Assembly: GCA_021292165.1 (NCBI GenBank)
Contig: CM037878.1
Span: 15,062,471 to 15,126,470, forward strand
Direction of reading: 5' to 3'
DNA: 64,000 nucleotides
Origin: Shinisaurus crocodilurus
Taxonomy: Eukaryota > Chordata > Lepidosauria > Squamata > Shinisauridae
Shown one piece after another: positions 49,901-53,273 of this stretch (its first letter is position 1; the number at the start of each line of letters is the position of its first letter). The notes under the pieces were generated by a model, which did not search any database, was not told where the DNA came from, and saw nothing but the letters and a program-made list of their open reading frames with translations. Both the position numbers and the translations under genes were made by a program.

Positions 49901-52434
49901 TCTGAGGTTCCTTACCCCTGGTCCAGAGGATTCATTCCACCTTATCCTTCAACATGTAACCAAGTGTAGATCATGGCGTAGACAACTTCCAAGAGGCACC
50001 ATCAGTAGGGTGACGATCCCCACCTCCATACAGGGCTAGCCGTCTCACGAGGCAGGGTGTGAATTCCCTGCTCAGGCAGCGGATCAGGAGGAGTGGCAGA
50101 TCACACGCCCTGCCCCACCCCACCCCACCCCGGCCTGGAAGGCCCGTGCAGACATCCCACCGCCCCACACCAGCCCCACTTTCCTGCTGCACTGCGGCAA
50201 ATGCAGGGCTCCTTGAAGGAGCAACAGCTCCCTCCCCATTGCTCACTCTGGAAGAGTCCCCCGAATGAGAGATTGGGCGGGTGAGCAGCCTGTCTGGAGA
50301 GTCGTGTCAGCCATACAGAACCAACTCACAAGGGTGTGCTTTCAGGAAGGCCCCCTCAAAGTATGGCATTCAGGCCTAGGCAGTCCTGTGGAGAGGCTGC
50401 CCATCCAATCCGGGGGGAGCACGGGTCCTCCTGCTTCAGACAGTGGGACATTTTGTGCCACCACTGCCTCCATCACACTAATCTGATCGAAGCATTTCAA
50501 TTCCAGCCTATAATAATTATCCAGCTTATGGCTATAGACAATGTGGATGACCCAGCTGAAACAAAATCCAAGAAAGACAGAAGTAATATTGACTTGTGAT
50601 ACGCAGGAAATAGGAACATCAAGAGTTTACTTGCTTTGACTGCAAATATTTATCAAAAAGTGGGATATAAATGAAATGAAATAAACAGTAATAATAACAA
50701 TAATTGTAATTCAGTCTTATTCAGTGACCTAGACCAAGCCTTAGCTGGTTGTTGCCACAGATGGAACTCCAAATTTTGGAGACAGCCAAAAGCATTTTTC
50801 ATCAACTCAGCTTATGGACAAGGCTATGATTAGCAGAAGCAGCACCTGAGAATTCACTGCAGGTTATATGAGGTGGTGAAGTCTAAAGAGTGAGAAGACG
50901 AGACACTGGCAAAAGTTGAAAGTGGGTTGAGTCTGTGGCAGAGGGCAGCAACAAGCCAAGAACCCTCATTGTTCAGACCCAAGAAGCAGTTCTCACCTTA
51001 AACTTCTTATGAGAGGTTTAGACTTTGCCACATTACCTGCTCTGGCCTGGTGGAATCTTCTGCAGGTGTGGCTCATGGTCTTGGGAGTTCTTCCCTTTGT
51101 CCAAAGCTCCATGGTGGTGTAGAGATTGAAATCCTGGCTAACACCCCCTAGGCTGAGGATGCCCTGTGGGCTTGCATCCTCACAGAAATGTACTCCTAGC
51201 TAAGCTATTATGCTCAGAAGTTACACTTGGTGCAGACTGGCAGAGTCAAGGGCCCACTTCCAGAATCCAAATCAAGATGTTAAGTACTGTATATTTTGCC
51301 TACAAAGCCCTTTTTGTCCATAGCCCCAATATCTCTGAGAAGCTTCTTCTCTGTGTGCCATTGCAAACTATTGGGTTAGGAGAAAATCCTTTCTTAAAGA
51401 AACCATCCATACAAAGGTGGTATTGGGGAATAAGCTTTGGCAGCTCTGGAACCAGTTTTCTGTAGACATTCTGAGCATGCCTATACTACCAACCTAGAGT
51501 AATCATGACTGCCCCCAAGGAATCCTGAGAATTGTGGCTTGGTGTGTGAGCGGAGAATGCTCTGTTAGAGATCTTGACTCCCCTCACCAAATCCCATCTC
51601 AGTAATCCCTGCCTGGGAAAAGGGGATTACAGAACAAACTTTTGGAAGGCTCTTTTTTTAGGCTGGGAGGGTGGCGGGGGGGCGGGGGCGGGAGACTGGA
51701 TTCTAGGCTAAGCTTGATCAGAGTCAATTGTCATTCAATGCTATTTTAATAGTTATTTTATGTATAATTATGCATGTTATTACACAGCCTTGACTTTCAG
51801 GATGAGTCGGACAATTTCAAGTAACTAAATACTGTATATTATGATGGCTTTTTAGCATTTTGAGAGGAGGCCTCCAGGTTTTACCCCTTTCCGAAGTGCG
51901 AGAGGAAACATAACCTGTCCTGATTCTGAAAATAGAGACACAGCTGGAAAAAGGCTAGGTCTTGGTCATAAACGAGGCCATGGCCACAGCCACAGTCCTG
52001 GTCACTGCCACCATCATACAAAGAAAAAGGACAGCTCTTCTAAGGAATCTCATGAAGATGTACAAAACCAAAAAATCCCAAATCAACCATCCACTTCAAA
52101 AGCTTTTCTACAAGAGGAAGATGTAACAAGAAATCCAAATGAAGATCTCTTTGGGTTCCCTGATCCCCCATTACAATACAGCCCTGCAAGTTCAATTTCT
52201 ATATTTAACCGACTGCCAGATCTGCCAGAACCACTTGCTCCAAAGTGTCCAGGAAGACCATGGAAGCCTATTACAGTTCCCAGAACCCCCCTTCAAGGGG
52301 ACCTTGATGACTTTACACTTGCAGATCTTCTGCCTGCCCCTGATGAAGGAACAGCTGAACCCCATGAAACAGCTTCAGCCACCACCACACAACGATCCTT
52401 TGCAGATTTTGATCTTGCAGACGCTCTGCTTTAA
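10875..52434 (+). CDS. KNG1: Kininogen, high-molecular-weight type (5' end outside window, exons as listed)
   Basis: Kininogen is a secreted plasma protein. Its cystatin domains inhibit cysteine proteases, and kallikreins release bradykinin from it. Twelve exon-like segments lie on the plus strand: end of domain 1 (10875-10959); domain 2 (23714-23886, 24236-24343, 30064-30146); domain 3a (33772-33938, 36304-36411, 38017-38112); an extra domain-2-type third exon (41561-41642); domain 3b (44324-44478, 46923-47030, 47904-47996); and the terminal exon (51856-52434). QVVSG or QVVAG, the protease-binding loop, spans the first/second exon junction of domain 2 and of both domain 3 copies. The terminal exon has RPPGFTPFR, a His-rich tract and PKCPGRPWK, a signature of the kininogen C-terminus. 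The signal peptide and the first two domain 1 exons were not found. A frameshift at 30064-30146 means the full exon chain does not read through as written (see findings). Confidence 0.93.
11052..11186. mobile_element. hAT-like foldback MITE
   Basis: Starts CAGCCTTCCCCAACC and ends GGTTGGGGAAGGCTAG, with arms pairing through most of the 135 bp. This gives a hairpin-type non-autonomous element. The target duplication is not clear. Confidence 0.65.
11240..12205 (+). mobile_element. L2-type LINE 3' end, split by a solo LTR
   Basis: Bases 11245-11419 match the end of an L2 open frame (PAKGS, then [11 protein letters not shown]) and its 3' region. The AT-rich tail with an (AAAT)n end resumes at 12070. 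The break is the solo LTR at 11420-12065. Confidence 0.7.
11420..12065 (+). mobile_element. Solo LTR, family shared with 35456-36124
   Basis: 646 bp from TGTTGTGATATGTATCAC to CACCAACA, flanked by TTGT on both sides (11416-11419, 12066-12069). AATAAA at 11819-11824 fits an R-region polyadenylation signal. A second copy at 35456 aligns along almost its full length, so the boundaries are supported by two insertions. No internal region remains, as after LTR-LTR recombination. Confidence 0.8.
12484..12617. mobile_element. Foldback MITE, hAT-like
   Basis: Left arm GTGGGCAACTTGTGGCCCTC and right arm ending in ACAAATTGTCCACCTCTG. The middle is the palindrome GGCCTACAACTCCCATC / GATGGGAGTTGTAGGCC. 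The right arm is diverged. No autonomous coding is present. Confidence 0.65.
13145..13455. repeat. Long foldback inside the hAT element
   Basis: The left arm begins with a T run, then GCAATGTACCTTTTTCATTC; the right arm is its complement ending in an A run. Further in, CAGCAGCCCTTGCGAATCGCC and its complement pair around 13255. The outer arms and inner stem form a nested hairpin. Confidence 0.85.
13915..14060. repeat. Second foldback inside the hAT element
   Basis: Arms of about 60 bp (GCTTAGGCTGGCACCGGCTC ... GAGCCGGTGCCAGCCTAAGC) with few mismatches, separated by about 25 bp. Confidence 0.85.
14363..15469. other. Intron, nothing recognised
   Basis: No exon or complete transposon recognised. 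Short imperfect repeats of GTGGCCAGGCAAC type lie at 15065-15125 and a (GT)n run at 15261-15276. Confidence 0.45.
15472..16171. mobile_element. Tigger-like MITE, split by an L1
   Basis: The ends pair as CAGTCATGCCTTGGATTG and CAATCCAAGGTATTACTG and are flanked by TA on both sides (15470-15471, 16172-16173). This is the Tc1/mariner pattern, pogo/Tigger-like. Related copies lie at 22680-22952 and 57469-57725. Confidence 0.85.
15589..16024 (-). mobile_element. 5'-truncated L1 LINE
   Basis: Flanked by a 16-bp target duplication AGAGATTTTTAATTTA (15573-15588, 16025-16040). On the minus strand it encodes part of an L1 ORF2 C-terminal region ([20 protein letters not shown]) and ends in an A-rich tail. 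The same family is at 48506-49424. Confidence 0.85.
16640..16840 (-). mobile_element. L2-clade LINE fragment
   Basis: Minus-strand translation includes [20 protein letters not shown], the conserved RT motif of L2/CR1-type LINEs (AAFDTIDH). Both ends are truncated. Confidence 0.7.
16841..17186. other. Purine-rich spacer
   Basis: Strongly GA-rich from about 16940 to 17110. An apparent reading frame across it has the composition expected of low-complexity sequence. No gene called. Confidence 0.4.
17187..18712 (-). mobile_element. CR1 LINE 3' part, split by an L2
   Basis: The minus strand encodes the C-terminal RT region of CR1 ([20 protein letters not shown]; then [20 protein letters not shown]). 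It ends in the typical CR1 3' region containing GAGTTGGAAGGTGCC. The two parts are separated by the plus-strand L2 at about 17586-18412 and are collinear across it. Confidence 0.85.
17586..18412 (+). mobile_element. L2 LINE 3' part nested in CR1
   Basis: An open frame to 18269 encodes the C-terminal part of an L2-type RT protein ([40 protein letters not shown]). A 3' region and an (AAAT)n tail follow. The preserved frame suggests a fairly young copy. It interrupts the older CR1. It is not a host gene. Confidence 0.85.
18768..18930. mobile_element. GAGTC-rich hAT terminus, degraded copy
   Basis: Starts CAGGGATGTTGAAGAGTCC, as does the complete element at 20640, and carries many GAGTC/GACTC motifs. 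The matching right end and target duplication are not clear. Confidence 0.65.
19624..19763. mobile_element. GAGTC-rich hAT terminus, second degraded copy
   Basis: Begins CAGGGATGTTGACGAGTCC and continues into a segment matching the right end of the element at 20640 (GAGGGGGGACTCAGTC), but lacks the final CATCCCTG. With 18768-18930 it may be the two ends of one rearranged copy. Confidence 0.6.
19910..20045 (-). mobile_element. CR1-like LINE 3' fragment
   Basis: CATAAGAACATAAGGAAAGC followed by GGTCCATCTAGTCTAGCATT is the reverse complement of a common reptilian CR1 3' end. A related copy on the other strand is at 58735-58832. Confidence 0.6.
20640..21640. mobile_element. Non-autonomous hAT element with GAGTC subterminal repeats
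   Basis: 1001 bp flanked by a perfect 8-bp duplication CTGGCGCC (20632-20639, 21641-21648), with short ends CAGGGATG and CATCCCTG. About 130 bp at each end is made of closely spaced GAGTC/GACTC motifs in both orientations. The interior is extremely GC-rich: a (GCC)n-type stretch on the left, a (GGC)n-type stretch on the right and a duplicated 80-bp palindrome between them. There is no transposase frame; Pro/Ser-rich frames over the triplet repeats are compositional. Confidence 0.93.
21196..21370. repeat. Tandemly duplicated palindrome in the hAT core
   Basis: The hairpin with arms GCCGTCGCTCTGTTTTTG / CAAAAACAGAGCGACGGC (one arm slightly shortened) occurs twice in a row, separated by GGCATGCC. 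Flanking CGTCACGCC and GGCGTGACG add to the stem. Confidence 0.8.
22276..22677. mobile_element. Second Tigger-like element, split by a 5S-type SINE
   Basis: Begins CAGGTTACGAACGTCC and ends in GGGGAATGCCTG, with TA on each side (22274-22275, 22678-22679). The right TA is also the left TA of the next element, so the two abut across a single TA. Confidence 0.65.
22329..22497 (-). mobile_element. SINE with 5S rRNA-like head and CR1-like tail
   Basis: Read on the minus strand, AAAGCTAAGCAGGGTCAGGC closely resembles the 3' half of vertebrate 5S rRNA, including the internal promoter region. It is followed by GGTTGGACTCGATGG-type sequence found at CR1 3' ends. Other copies are at 32989, 42171, 49164, 53107 and 54778. 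Confidence 0.8.
22680..22952. mobile_element. Tigger-like MITE, 273 bp
   Basis: Complete copy of the family at 15472, with TA on both sides and inverted ends CAGTCGTGCCTTGGATTG / CAATCCAAGGTATTACTG. Too short to code. Confidence 0.85.
22955..23713. other. Intron before the domain 2 exons
   Basis: No exon recognised until the T-rich tract and AG at 23713. A short hairpin around AGCTGCTATTTGCAGCT lies near 23540. Confidence 0.45.
23714..23886 (+). CDS. KNG1: KNG1 exon: cystatin domain 2, first exon
   Basis: 173 bp between TTGTTTTTCAG and GTTCGT; phase 1 in, phase 0 out. It encodes [20 protein letters not shown] and ends KAQRQ. The last Gln begins the inhibitory loop QVVSG completed by the next exon. 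CLGC is the kininogen inter-domain Cys pair. NES within NNESEE is a potential N-glycosylation site. The donor GTTCGT is weak. Confidence 0.92.
24236..24343 (+). CDS. KNG1: KNG1 exon: cystatin domain 2, second exon
   Basis: 108 bp between TTTTTTCCCAG and a consensus donor GTAAGT; phase 0 in and out. It encodes [20 protein letters not shown] and then [16 protein letters not shown], with the first cystatin disulfide Cys pair. NCS is a potential glycosylation site shared with the other domain copies. Confidence 0.93.
24409..24438. repeat. (GT)n microsatellite
   Basis: About 15 GT units just downstream of the domain 2 second exon. Confidence 0.95.
24787..24921. mobile_element. hAT foldback MITE, near-perfect palindrome
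   Basis: 135 bp that is almost entirely one hairpin: CAGTGTTCTCCAACCTTGGG ... and its exact complement. It is flanked by the 8-bp duplication TCCTAGGG (24779-24786, 24922-24929). Relatives lie at 34113, 35359, 40752, 42927 and 59930. Confidence 0.93.
24930..25654. other. Intron with a (GT)n run, otherwise nothing recognised
   Basis: A (GT)15 run at 25341-25370 and an (ATTT)n run at 25588-25618. No exon seen. Confidence 0.5.
25655..25772. mobile_element. Foldback MITE
   Basis: Arms CTATGCAAGTTTAGACAGAA-type sequence pair across a short centre containing GGGAGTTGTAGGCC. The family resembles the one at 47459-47594 (arms ATGCATTGTTTAGACAGAA). Confidence 0.7.
25902..26435 (+). mobile_element. 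Solo LTR, 534 bp
   Basis: Begins TGTCAGGGTC and ends GGACCCTGTCA, flanked by CCCCT on both sides (25897-25901, 26436-26440). A TATA box GCTATATAAG at 26071 sets plus orientation. The ends form a short inverted repeat and no internal region is present. Reading frames here are by-products of the Gln/Gly-rich composition. Confidence 0.85.
26441..30063. other. Long intron between domain 2 second and third exons
   Basis: No kininogen exon recognised. A dispersed repeat at about 27620-28070 has a relative at 49590-49920 (shared AGTAACTAAGCCTTAG). A MITE fragment lies at about 28295-28370 (AACCTTCCCCACCCTGGTGC). A degraded tRNA-SINE-like segment is near 29130. The rest is unassigned. Confidence 0.5.
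30064..30146 (+). CDS. KNG1: KNG1 exon: domain 2 third exon, with a 1-bp frameshift
   Basis: 83 bp between CCCCCTCCAG and GTTTGT. It encodes [20 protein letters not shown] and then TQRLQTS. GICT aligns with GECT of the domain 1 exon. Compared with its duplicate at 41561 it has one extra base in CAGAGGCTGC, which moves the second disulfide Cys (TGC) out of frame and changes the outgoing phase from 1 to 2. Joined to the exon at 33772 it would read straight into TAA. A strong internal donor CTTGTGAGT and a GC-type donor ACAGGCAAG also lie within it. It is either a decaying exon or an error in the sequence. Confidence 0.6.
30426..31193. mobile_element. Large foldback, candidate Penelope-like element
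   Basis: Two inverted arms (30476-30856 and 30869-31195) separated by a 12-bp loop. They are flanked by a 14-bp duplication TTGTGACAGCCTGG (30412-30425, 31194-31207), inside a CR1-type 3' fragment. The right arm contains CTGAGGAAGACAACGAAAC, which fits a hammerhead-ribozyme core (CTGANGA ... GAAA) with a minimal stem II; the left arm has a one-base change in the core. Hammerhead motifs and paired terminal repeats are known from Penelope-like retroelements. No coding part remains. Confidence 0.55.
31545..33665 (+). mobile_element. Degenerate CR1 LINE
   Basis: The plus strand shows broken CR1 RT sequence (for example [20 protein letters not shown] in one frame segment and [12 protein letters not shown] sequence near 32910). 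It ends in the CR1 3' region GACTAGATAGGCCTTTGGTC. Stops and frameshifts are frequent. A 5S-type SINE interrupts it at 32989. A homologous copy lies at 42292-44222 in block 2, so the CR1 predates the duplication. Confidence 0.8.
32989..33158 (-). mobile_element. 5S-head/CR1-tail SINE
   Basis: Full-length copy in minus orientation, from the 5S-like head (at 33158) to the tail TGAAATCTAT (at 32989). It is inserted in the degenerate CR1 coding region. Confidence 0.82.
33772..33938 (+). CDS. KNG1: KNG1 exon: cystatin domain 3a, first exon
   Basis: 167 bp after TGCTTTTACAG; phase 1 in, phase 0 out. It encodes [20 protein letters not shown], then [20 protein letters not shown] and ends TRATSQ. The duplicate at 44324 shares [11 protein letters not shown] and DDYYY. 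The donor is GTCTGA, weaker than GTATGA in the duplicate. NIS is a potential glycosylation site. Confidence 0.9.
34113..34186. mobile_element. Internally deleted hAT MITE
   Basis: 74-bp member of the family at 24787, flanked by CTCTAACC on both sides (34105-34112, 34187-34194). The matching position in block 2 (near 44640) reads through as TTGTCTAACCATTCC with no element, so this insertion followed the duplication. Confidence 0.88.
34281..34314. repeat. (CA)n microsatellite
   Basis: About 17 CA units; absent from the matching place in block 2. Confidence 0.95.
34376..34520 (-). mobile_element. L2-type LINE 3' end
   Basis: Reverse complement of an L2 tail (TTTATTAAATTTATG). The same tail starts the longer L2 at 44819 in block 2, so the L2 was present before the duplication. 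Confidence 0.65.
34559..34914. mobile_element. Foldback DNA element with long inverted ends
   Basis: Outer ends ACAGGTTGCTTACCTGTA and TACAGGTAAGCAACCTGT are exact complements, and the arms keep pairing imperfectly for about 55 bp. It contains a short L2 3' fragment near 34797-34865. The family was not identified. Confidence 0.65.
35359..36168. mobile_element. hAT MITE split by a solo LTR
   Basis: The left part starts CAGGGCTCTCCAACCTTGGG and the right part ends CCAAGGTTGGAGAGCCCTG. This is the family at 24787, here broken by the solo LTR. No clear target duplication for the MITE. Confidence 0.75.
35456..36124 (+). mobile_element. Solo LTR, family shared with 11420-12065
   Basis: 669 bp from TGTTGTGATATGTATCAC to CACCAACA. 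The flanks CTGTA and CTATA suggest a 5-bp duplication with one change. It aligns with 11420-12065 over nearly its whole length, including AATAAACAGG near the polyadenylation site. Confidence 0.8.
36304..36411 (+). CDS. KNG1: KNG1 exon: cystatin domain 3a, second exon
   Basis: 108 bp between AACCTCAG and GTAAGT; phase 0 in and out. It encodes [20 protein letters not shown] and then [16 protein letters not shown]. With the Gln ending the previous exon it forms the canonical inhibitory loop QVVAG. Confidence 0.93.
36701..36943 (+). mobile_element. Sauria-type tRNA-derived SINE
   Basis: The tRNA-like head has A-box-like TGGCGTAGTGG and B-box GGGTTCTAGTCC. The conserved body CTTTGGGCCAGTCACTGACT follows, ending in an ATAATCA-type tail. 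Other copies are at 55536, 56796 (minus) and 62443 (partial). Confidence 0.82.
37281..37415 (+). pseudogene. Truncated duplicate of the domain 3a third-exon boundary
   Basis: 135 bp matching 37917-38054. It contains the same intron end, the acceptor TTTTGGCAACAG and the first 11 codons of the exon ([11 protein letters not shown]), then stops abruptly at the LINE. This copy lacks a 3-bp insertion present in the downstream copy. It looks like a target-site duplication made by the LINE insertion and leaves a dead exon fragment with a live-looking acceptor. Confidence 0.85.
37416..37916 (-). mobile_element. 5'-truncated non-LTR LINE
   Basis: About 500 bp between the two copies of the exon boundary. 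The minus strand encodes a short RT C-terminal segment, [20 protein letters not shown], with the ExxxHxLxxC arrangement seen at the C-terminus of several LINE clades. It ends in a CATTCATTCACA tail. The family was not determined. Confidence 0.75.
38017..38112 (+). CDS. KNG1: KNG1 exon: cystatin domain 3a, third exon
   Basis: 96 bp after GGCAACAG, before GTACGG; phase 0 in and out. It encodes [20 protein letters not shown] and then [12 protein letters not shown], with the second disulfide Cys pair. Relative to the upstream truncated copy it has one extra codon (KAAS versus NAS). The exon survives because the LINE duplicated the boundary. Confidence 0.88.
38113..39673. other. Spacer after block 1
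   Basis: The first 480 bp align with 47997-48505 and 49441-49530 of block 2. From about 38600 to 39673 no exon or complete element was recognised. Confidence 0.5.
39674..40215 (-). mobile_element. Solo LTR, 542 bp
   Basis: Runs from TGTCATGGTTCC to ATCCTTCACA with CACAC on both sides. The right side is a CA repeat, so the duplication is weak evidence. A minus-strand TATA box (AGGCTATATATGG, reverse complement of 40006-40018) sets the orientation. Confidence 0.6.
40401..40428. repeat. (GT)n microsatellite
   Basis: 14 GT units. Confidence 0.95.
40752..40872. mobile_element. hAT foldback MITE
   Basis: Near-perfect hairpin of the family at 24787, flanked by CTCTAGGG on both sides (40744-40751, 40873-40880). 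Confidence 0.92.
40873..41130. repeat. Inverted repeat, left copy
   Basis: Matches the reverse complement of 42686-42926, including the edge of the hAT MITE at the same position. Contains a (CT)n run at 40950-40983. The two copies flank the exon at 41561 about 1.6 kb apart. Confidence 0.8.
41561..41642 (+). CDS. KNG1: KNG1 exon: duplicated domain-2-type third exon
   Basis: 82 bp after CCCCCCTCCAG; phase 0 in, phase 1 out, so it joins the exon at 44324 in frame. It encodes [20 protein letters not shown] and then IQKCRLH. The first disulfide Cys of the family (GECT) is Tyr here (GTYT), while the second Cys (QKC) is kept. The donor GTTTCT is poor. It has no obvious place in a four-cystatin protein unless it acts as a linker; it could instead serve as the domain 2 third exon if block 1 is skipped. 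Confidence 0.6.
42171..42291 (-). mobile_element. 5S-head/CR1-tail SINE, truncated
   Basis: CR1-like tail and most of the 5S-like part; the head ends at CAGGGTCAGGC. It sits directly against the CR1 that follows. Confidence 0.75.
42292..44222 (+). mobile_element. Degenerate CR1 LINE, duplicate of the block 1 copy
   Basis: Remnants of the endonuclease part at 42292-42680 (GGGTGGCTTCAATTACTC), interrupted at about 42681-42980 by the right inverted copy and a MITE piece. RT and 3' parts follow to 44222. The 3' two thirds align with 31545-33665. Confidence 0.78.
42686..42926. repeat. Inverted repeat, right copy
   Basis: Reverse complement of 40873-41130, again joined to the start of a hAT MITE (42927-42979). 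The (CT)n run is replaced by a (GACA)n-like run. Confidence 0.8.
44324..44478 (+). CDS. KNG1: KNG1 exon: cystatin domain 3b, first exon
   Basis: 155 bp after TTTATTTTACAG, before GTATGA; phase 1 in, phase 0 out. It encodes [20 protein letters not shown], then [20 protein letters not shown] and ends RSATSQ. It is four codons shorter at the N-terminal side than its duplicate at 33772. Confidence 0.92.
44819..46200 (-). mobile_element. L2-clade LINE, degenerate
   Basis: Minus-strand fragments give the RT core in order: [20 protein letters not shown], then [15 protein letters not shown] (YADD catalytic motif), then [17 protein letters not shown], and an L2 tail at 44819. Frames are broken. The right boundary is approximate. 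Confidence 0.8.
46201..46922. other. Intron before the domain 3b second exon
   Basis: No further element recognised except a possible 5' continuation of the L2. The last 150 bp align with the intron end before 36304 in block 1. Confidence 0.45.
46923..47030 (+). CDS. KNG1: KNG1 exon: cystatin domain 3b, second exon
   Basis: 108 bp between GAATTCCAG and GTAAGT; phase 0 in and out. It encodes [20 protein letters not shown] and then [16 protein letters not shown]. It completes QVVSG with the preceding exon. Confidence 0.93.
47316..47440. mobile_element. hAT-like foldback MITE
   Basis: Starts CAGCCTTCCTCAACCTG and ends in TTTGGGGAAGTTTGCTG, with the palindromic core CCCAGCATGGCTGGCTGGGG. It is related to the family at 11052. 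Confidence 0.6.
47459..47594. mobile_element. Foldback MITE
   Basis: Inverted arms GGGTGCAATCCTATGCATTG / CAATGCATAGGATTGTACCC with the core CTGGCTGGGGAAT. Related to 25655-25772. Confidence 0.75.
47904..47996 (+). CDS. KNG1: KNG1 exon: cystatin domain 3b, third exon
   Basis: 93 bp after TTGGTGACAG, before GTATGA; phase 0 in and out. It encodes [20 protein letters not shown] and then [14 protein letters not shown] is a potential glycosylation site. Its end joins the terminal exon in frame, just before bradykinin. Confidence 0.92.
48506..49424 (-). mobile_element. L1 LINE 3' part, with a nested SINE
   Basis: Flanked by a 16-bp duplication ATTGTGCAGCAGTTCC (48490-48505, 49425-49440). The minus strand encodes [20 protein letters not shown] and ends A-rich. 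The matching site in block 1 (near 38505) is empty, so the insertion followed the duplication. The 5S-type SINE at 49164 is inserted within it and is younger still. Confidence 0.88.
49164..49337 (+). mobile_element. 5S-head/CR1-tail SINE
   Basis: Full-length plus-strand copy: GTTAAGCAGGGTCAGACCTG in the 5S-like head, and a tail ending TGAAATCTATG. Nested in the L1. Confidence 0.83.
49441..51855. other. Intron before the KNG1 terminal exon
   Basis: After the end of block 2 (about 49550) there is a dispersed repeat at 49590-49920 related to 27620-28070. The rest, to the acceptor at 51855, holds nothing recognised. The acceptor GGCTTTTTAG has a short pyrimidine tract. Confidence 0.5.
51856..52434 (+). 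CDS. KNG1: KNG1 terminal exon: bradykinin and high-molecular-weight light chain
   Basis: 579 bp, phase 0, ending in TAA at 52432-52434. It begins HFER and then bradykinin RPPGFTPFR (51868-51894), followed by SAR. A short His-rich segment follows ([20 protein letters not shown], 51958-52017), which in mammals binds surfaces and zinc and is much longer. Then come an acidic/Pro-rich region and PKCPGRPWK, whose Cys in mammals pairs with the N-terminal Cys of the heavy chain. The stretch just before it corresponds in position to the prekallikrein/factor XI-binding region. Two extra Cys (in NITCPDS and GHCHH) and an NIT glycosylation site eight residues before the acidic DSEN run are unlike mammalian light chains as I know them. 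About 188 residues follow HFER, shorter than in mammals. Confidence 0.95.
   Translation, partial: HFERRPPGFTPFRSARGNITCPDSENRDTAGKRLGLGHKRGHGHSHSPGHCHHHTKKKDSSSKESHEDVQNQKIPNQPSTSKAFLQEEDVTRNPNEDLFGFPDPPLQYSPASSISIFNRLPDLPEPLAPKCPGRPWKPITVPRTPLQGDLDDFTLADLLPAPDEGTAEPHETASATTTQRSFADFDLADALL
51868..51894 (+). other. Bradykinin peptide, [Thr6] form
   Basis: RPPGFTPFR. Mammals have Ser at position 6; [Thr6]-bradykinin is known from non-mammalian amniotes. The residues before it are Glu-Arg in place of the mammalian Met-Lys, so cleavage one residue earlier would give Arg-bradykinin instead of Lys-bradykinin. Confidence 0.95.
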
Positions 52435-53106
52435 TGCAAGAAGCAATTTATTATGTCTTCAGGAACCCATGAAATCCTGCAGCAATGGAGGTGAAAAGGT
52501 TCTTGGGACTTTGGGGCTGCATACAGACATAACATTAAAACAGCAGTTGCAGGAGCAGATTGTTGAGCTCAGCTTCCTCCTGCCTTTGCAATGTCATTGG
52601 CAGAGGTACAAACTAGAAATGTAAACACTGATTCGGTCAGCAATCACGTATCCCCACCCCCACCCCACATTCATCACCTTCCCTTGCCTTCAAAAAGGGG
52701 GAAAAGCAGAAGCAAATTTGAAGAGTTCTCAAACTGCTCCAGTGATTGGGAGCTGGGTGGGGTAGGGGGATGTTCAGGACATCACAGTTGTCAGCCAATC
52801 GCCAATATGCACAGCTGGCTTCTGCAGCAAATTTGCAGAACCAGTTGCCCCTGCCTTAACTCTGGGGATAAAATTGTCCATTTGAACAGAACATGGTAAA
52901 TGTGCTTCTAGAACAGCCCTACTGCTCAGATAAATGTTGTTTCTCAACAGCCTTGGTTTGTCAAGTCATTTTTTGTGGGAATTTAAAGTGTGATTTAGCT
53001 TCCTGCAGCTGATTCCCCACCCCCCCATACACTGGAAGCAATTTCACGGAAGTCGGCAGAACTATGCTAGCATTAAAACAGTAAAAATGAAAACAGAATG
53101 TAGTCA
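52435..53106 (+). other. KNG1 3' untranslated region and near flank
   Basis: ATTAAA at 52532-52537 and, further on, AGATAAAT near 52929 are possible polyadenylation signals; no canonical AATAAA was seen in the first 500 bp. The transcript end is unknown. Confidence 0.4.
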
Positions 53107-53273
53107 AGGCTTGTGGGTTACGCTGGCTCAGCTTGTCTGAGCGTGGAAAGCTAAGCAGGGTCAGACCTGGTGATTACTTGGATGGGAGACCTCTCCTTTA
53201 GTTTCCTGCATTGAGCAGGGGGTTGGACTCGATAGCCTTGTAGGCTCCTTCCAACTCTTATGATCTATGAAAT
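53107..53273 (+). mobile_element. 5S-head/CR1-tail SINE
   Basis: AAGCTAAGCAGGGTCAGACC followed by TTACTTGGATGGGAGACC matches the 5S rRNA 3' half closely; the tail is GGTTGGACTCGATAGCC. Confidence 0.84.

Noticed and set aside
53107..53273. Possible 5S rRNA gene
   Set aside because: Only the 3' half resembles 5S rRNA; it is joined to a CR1-like tail and repeated six times, so it is a SINE.
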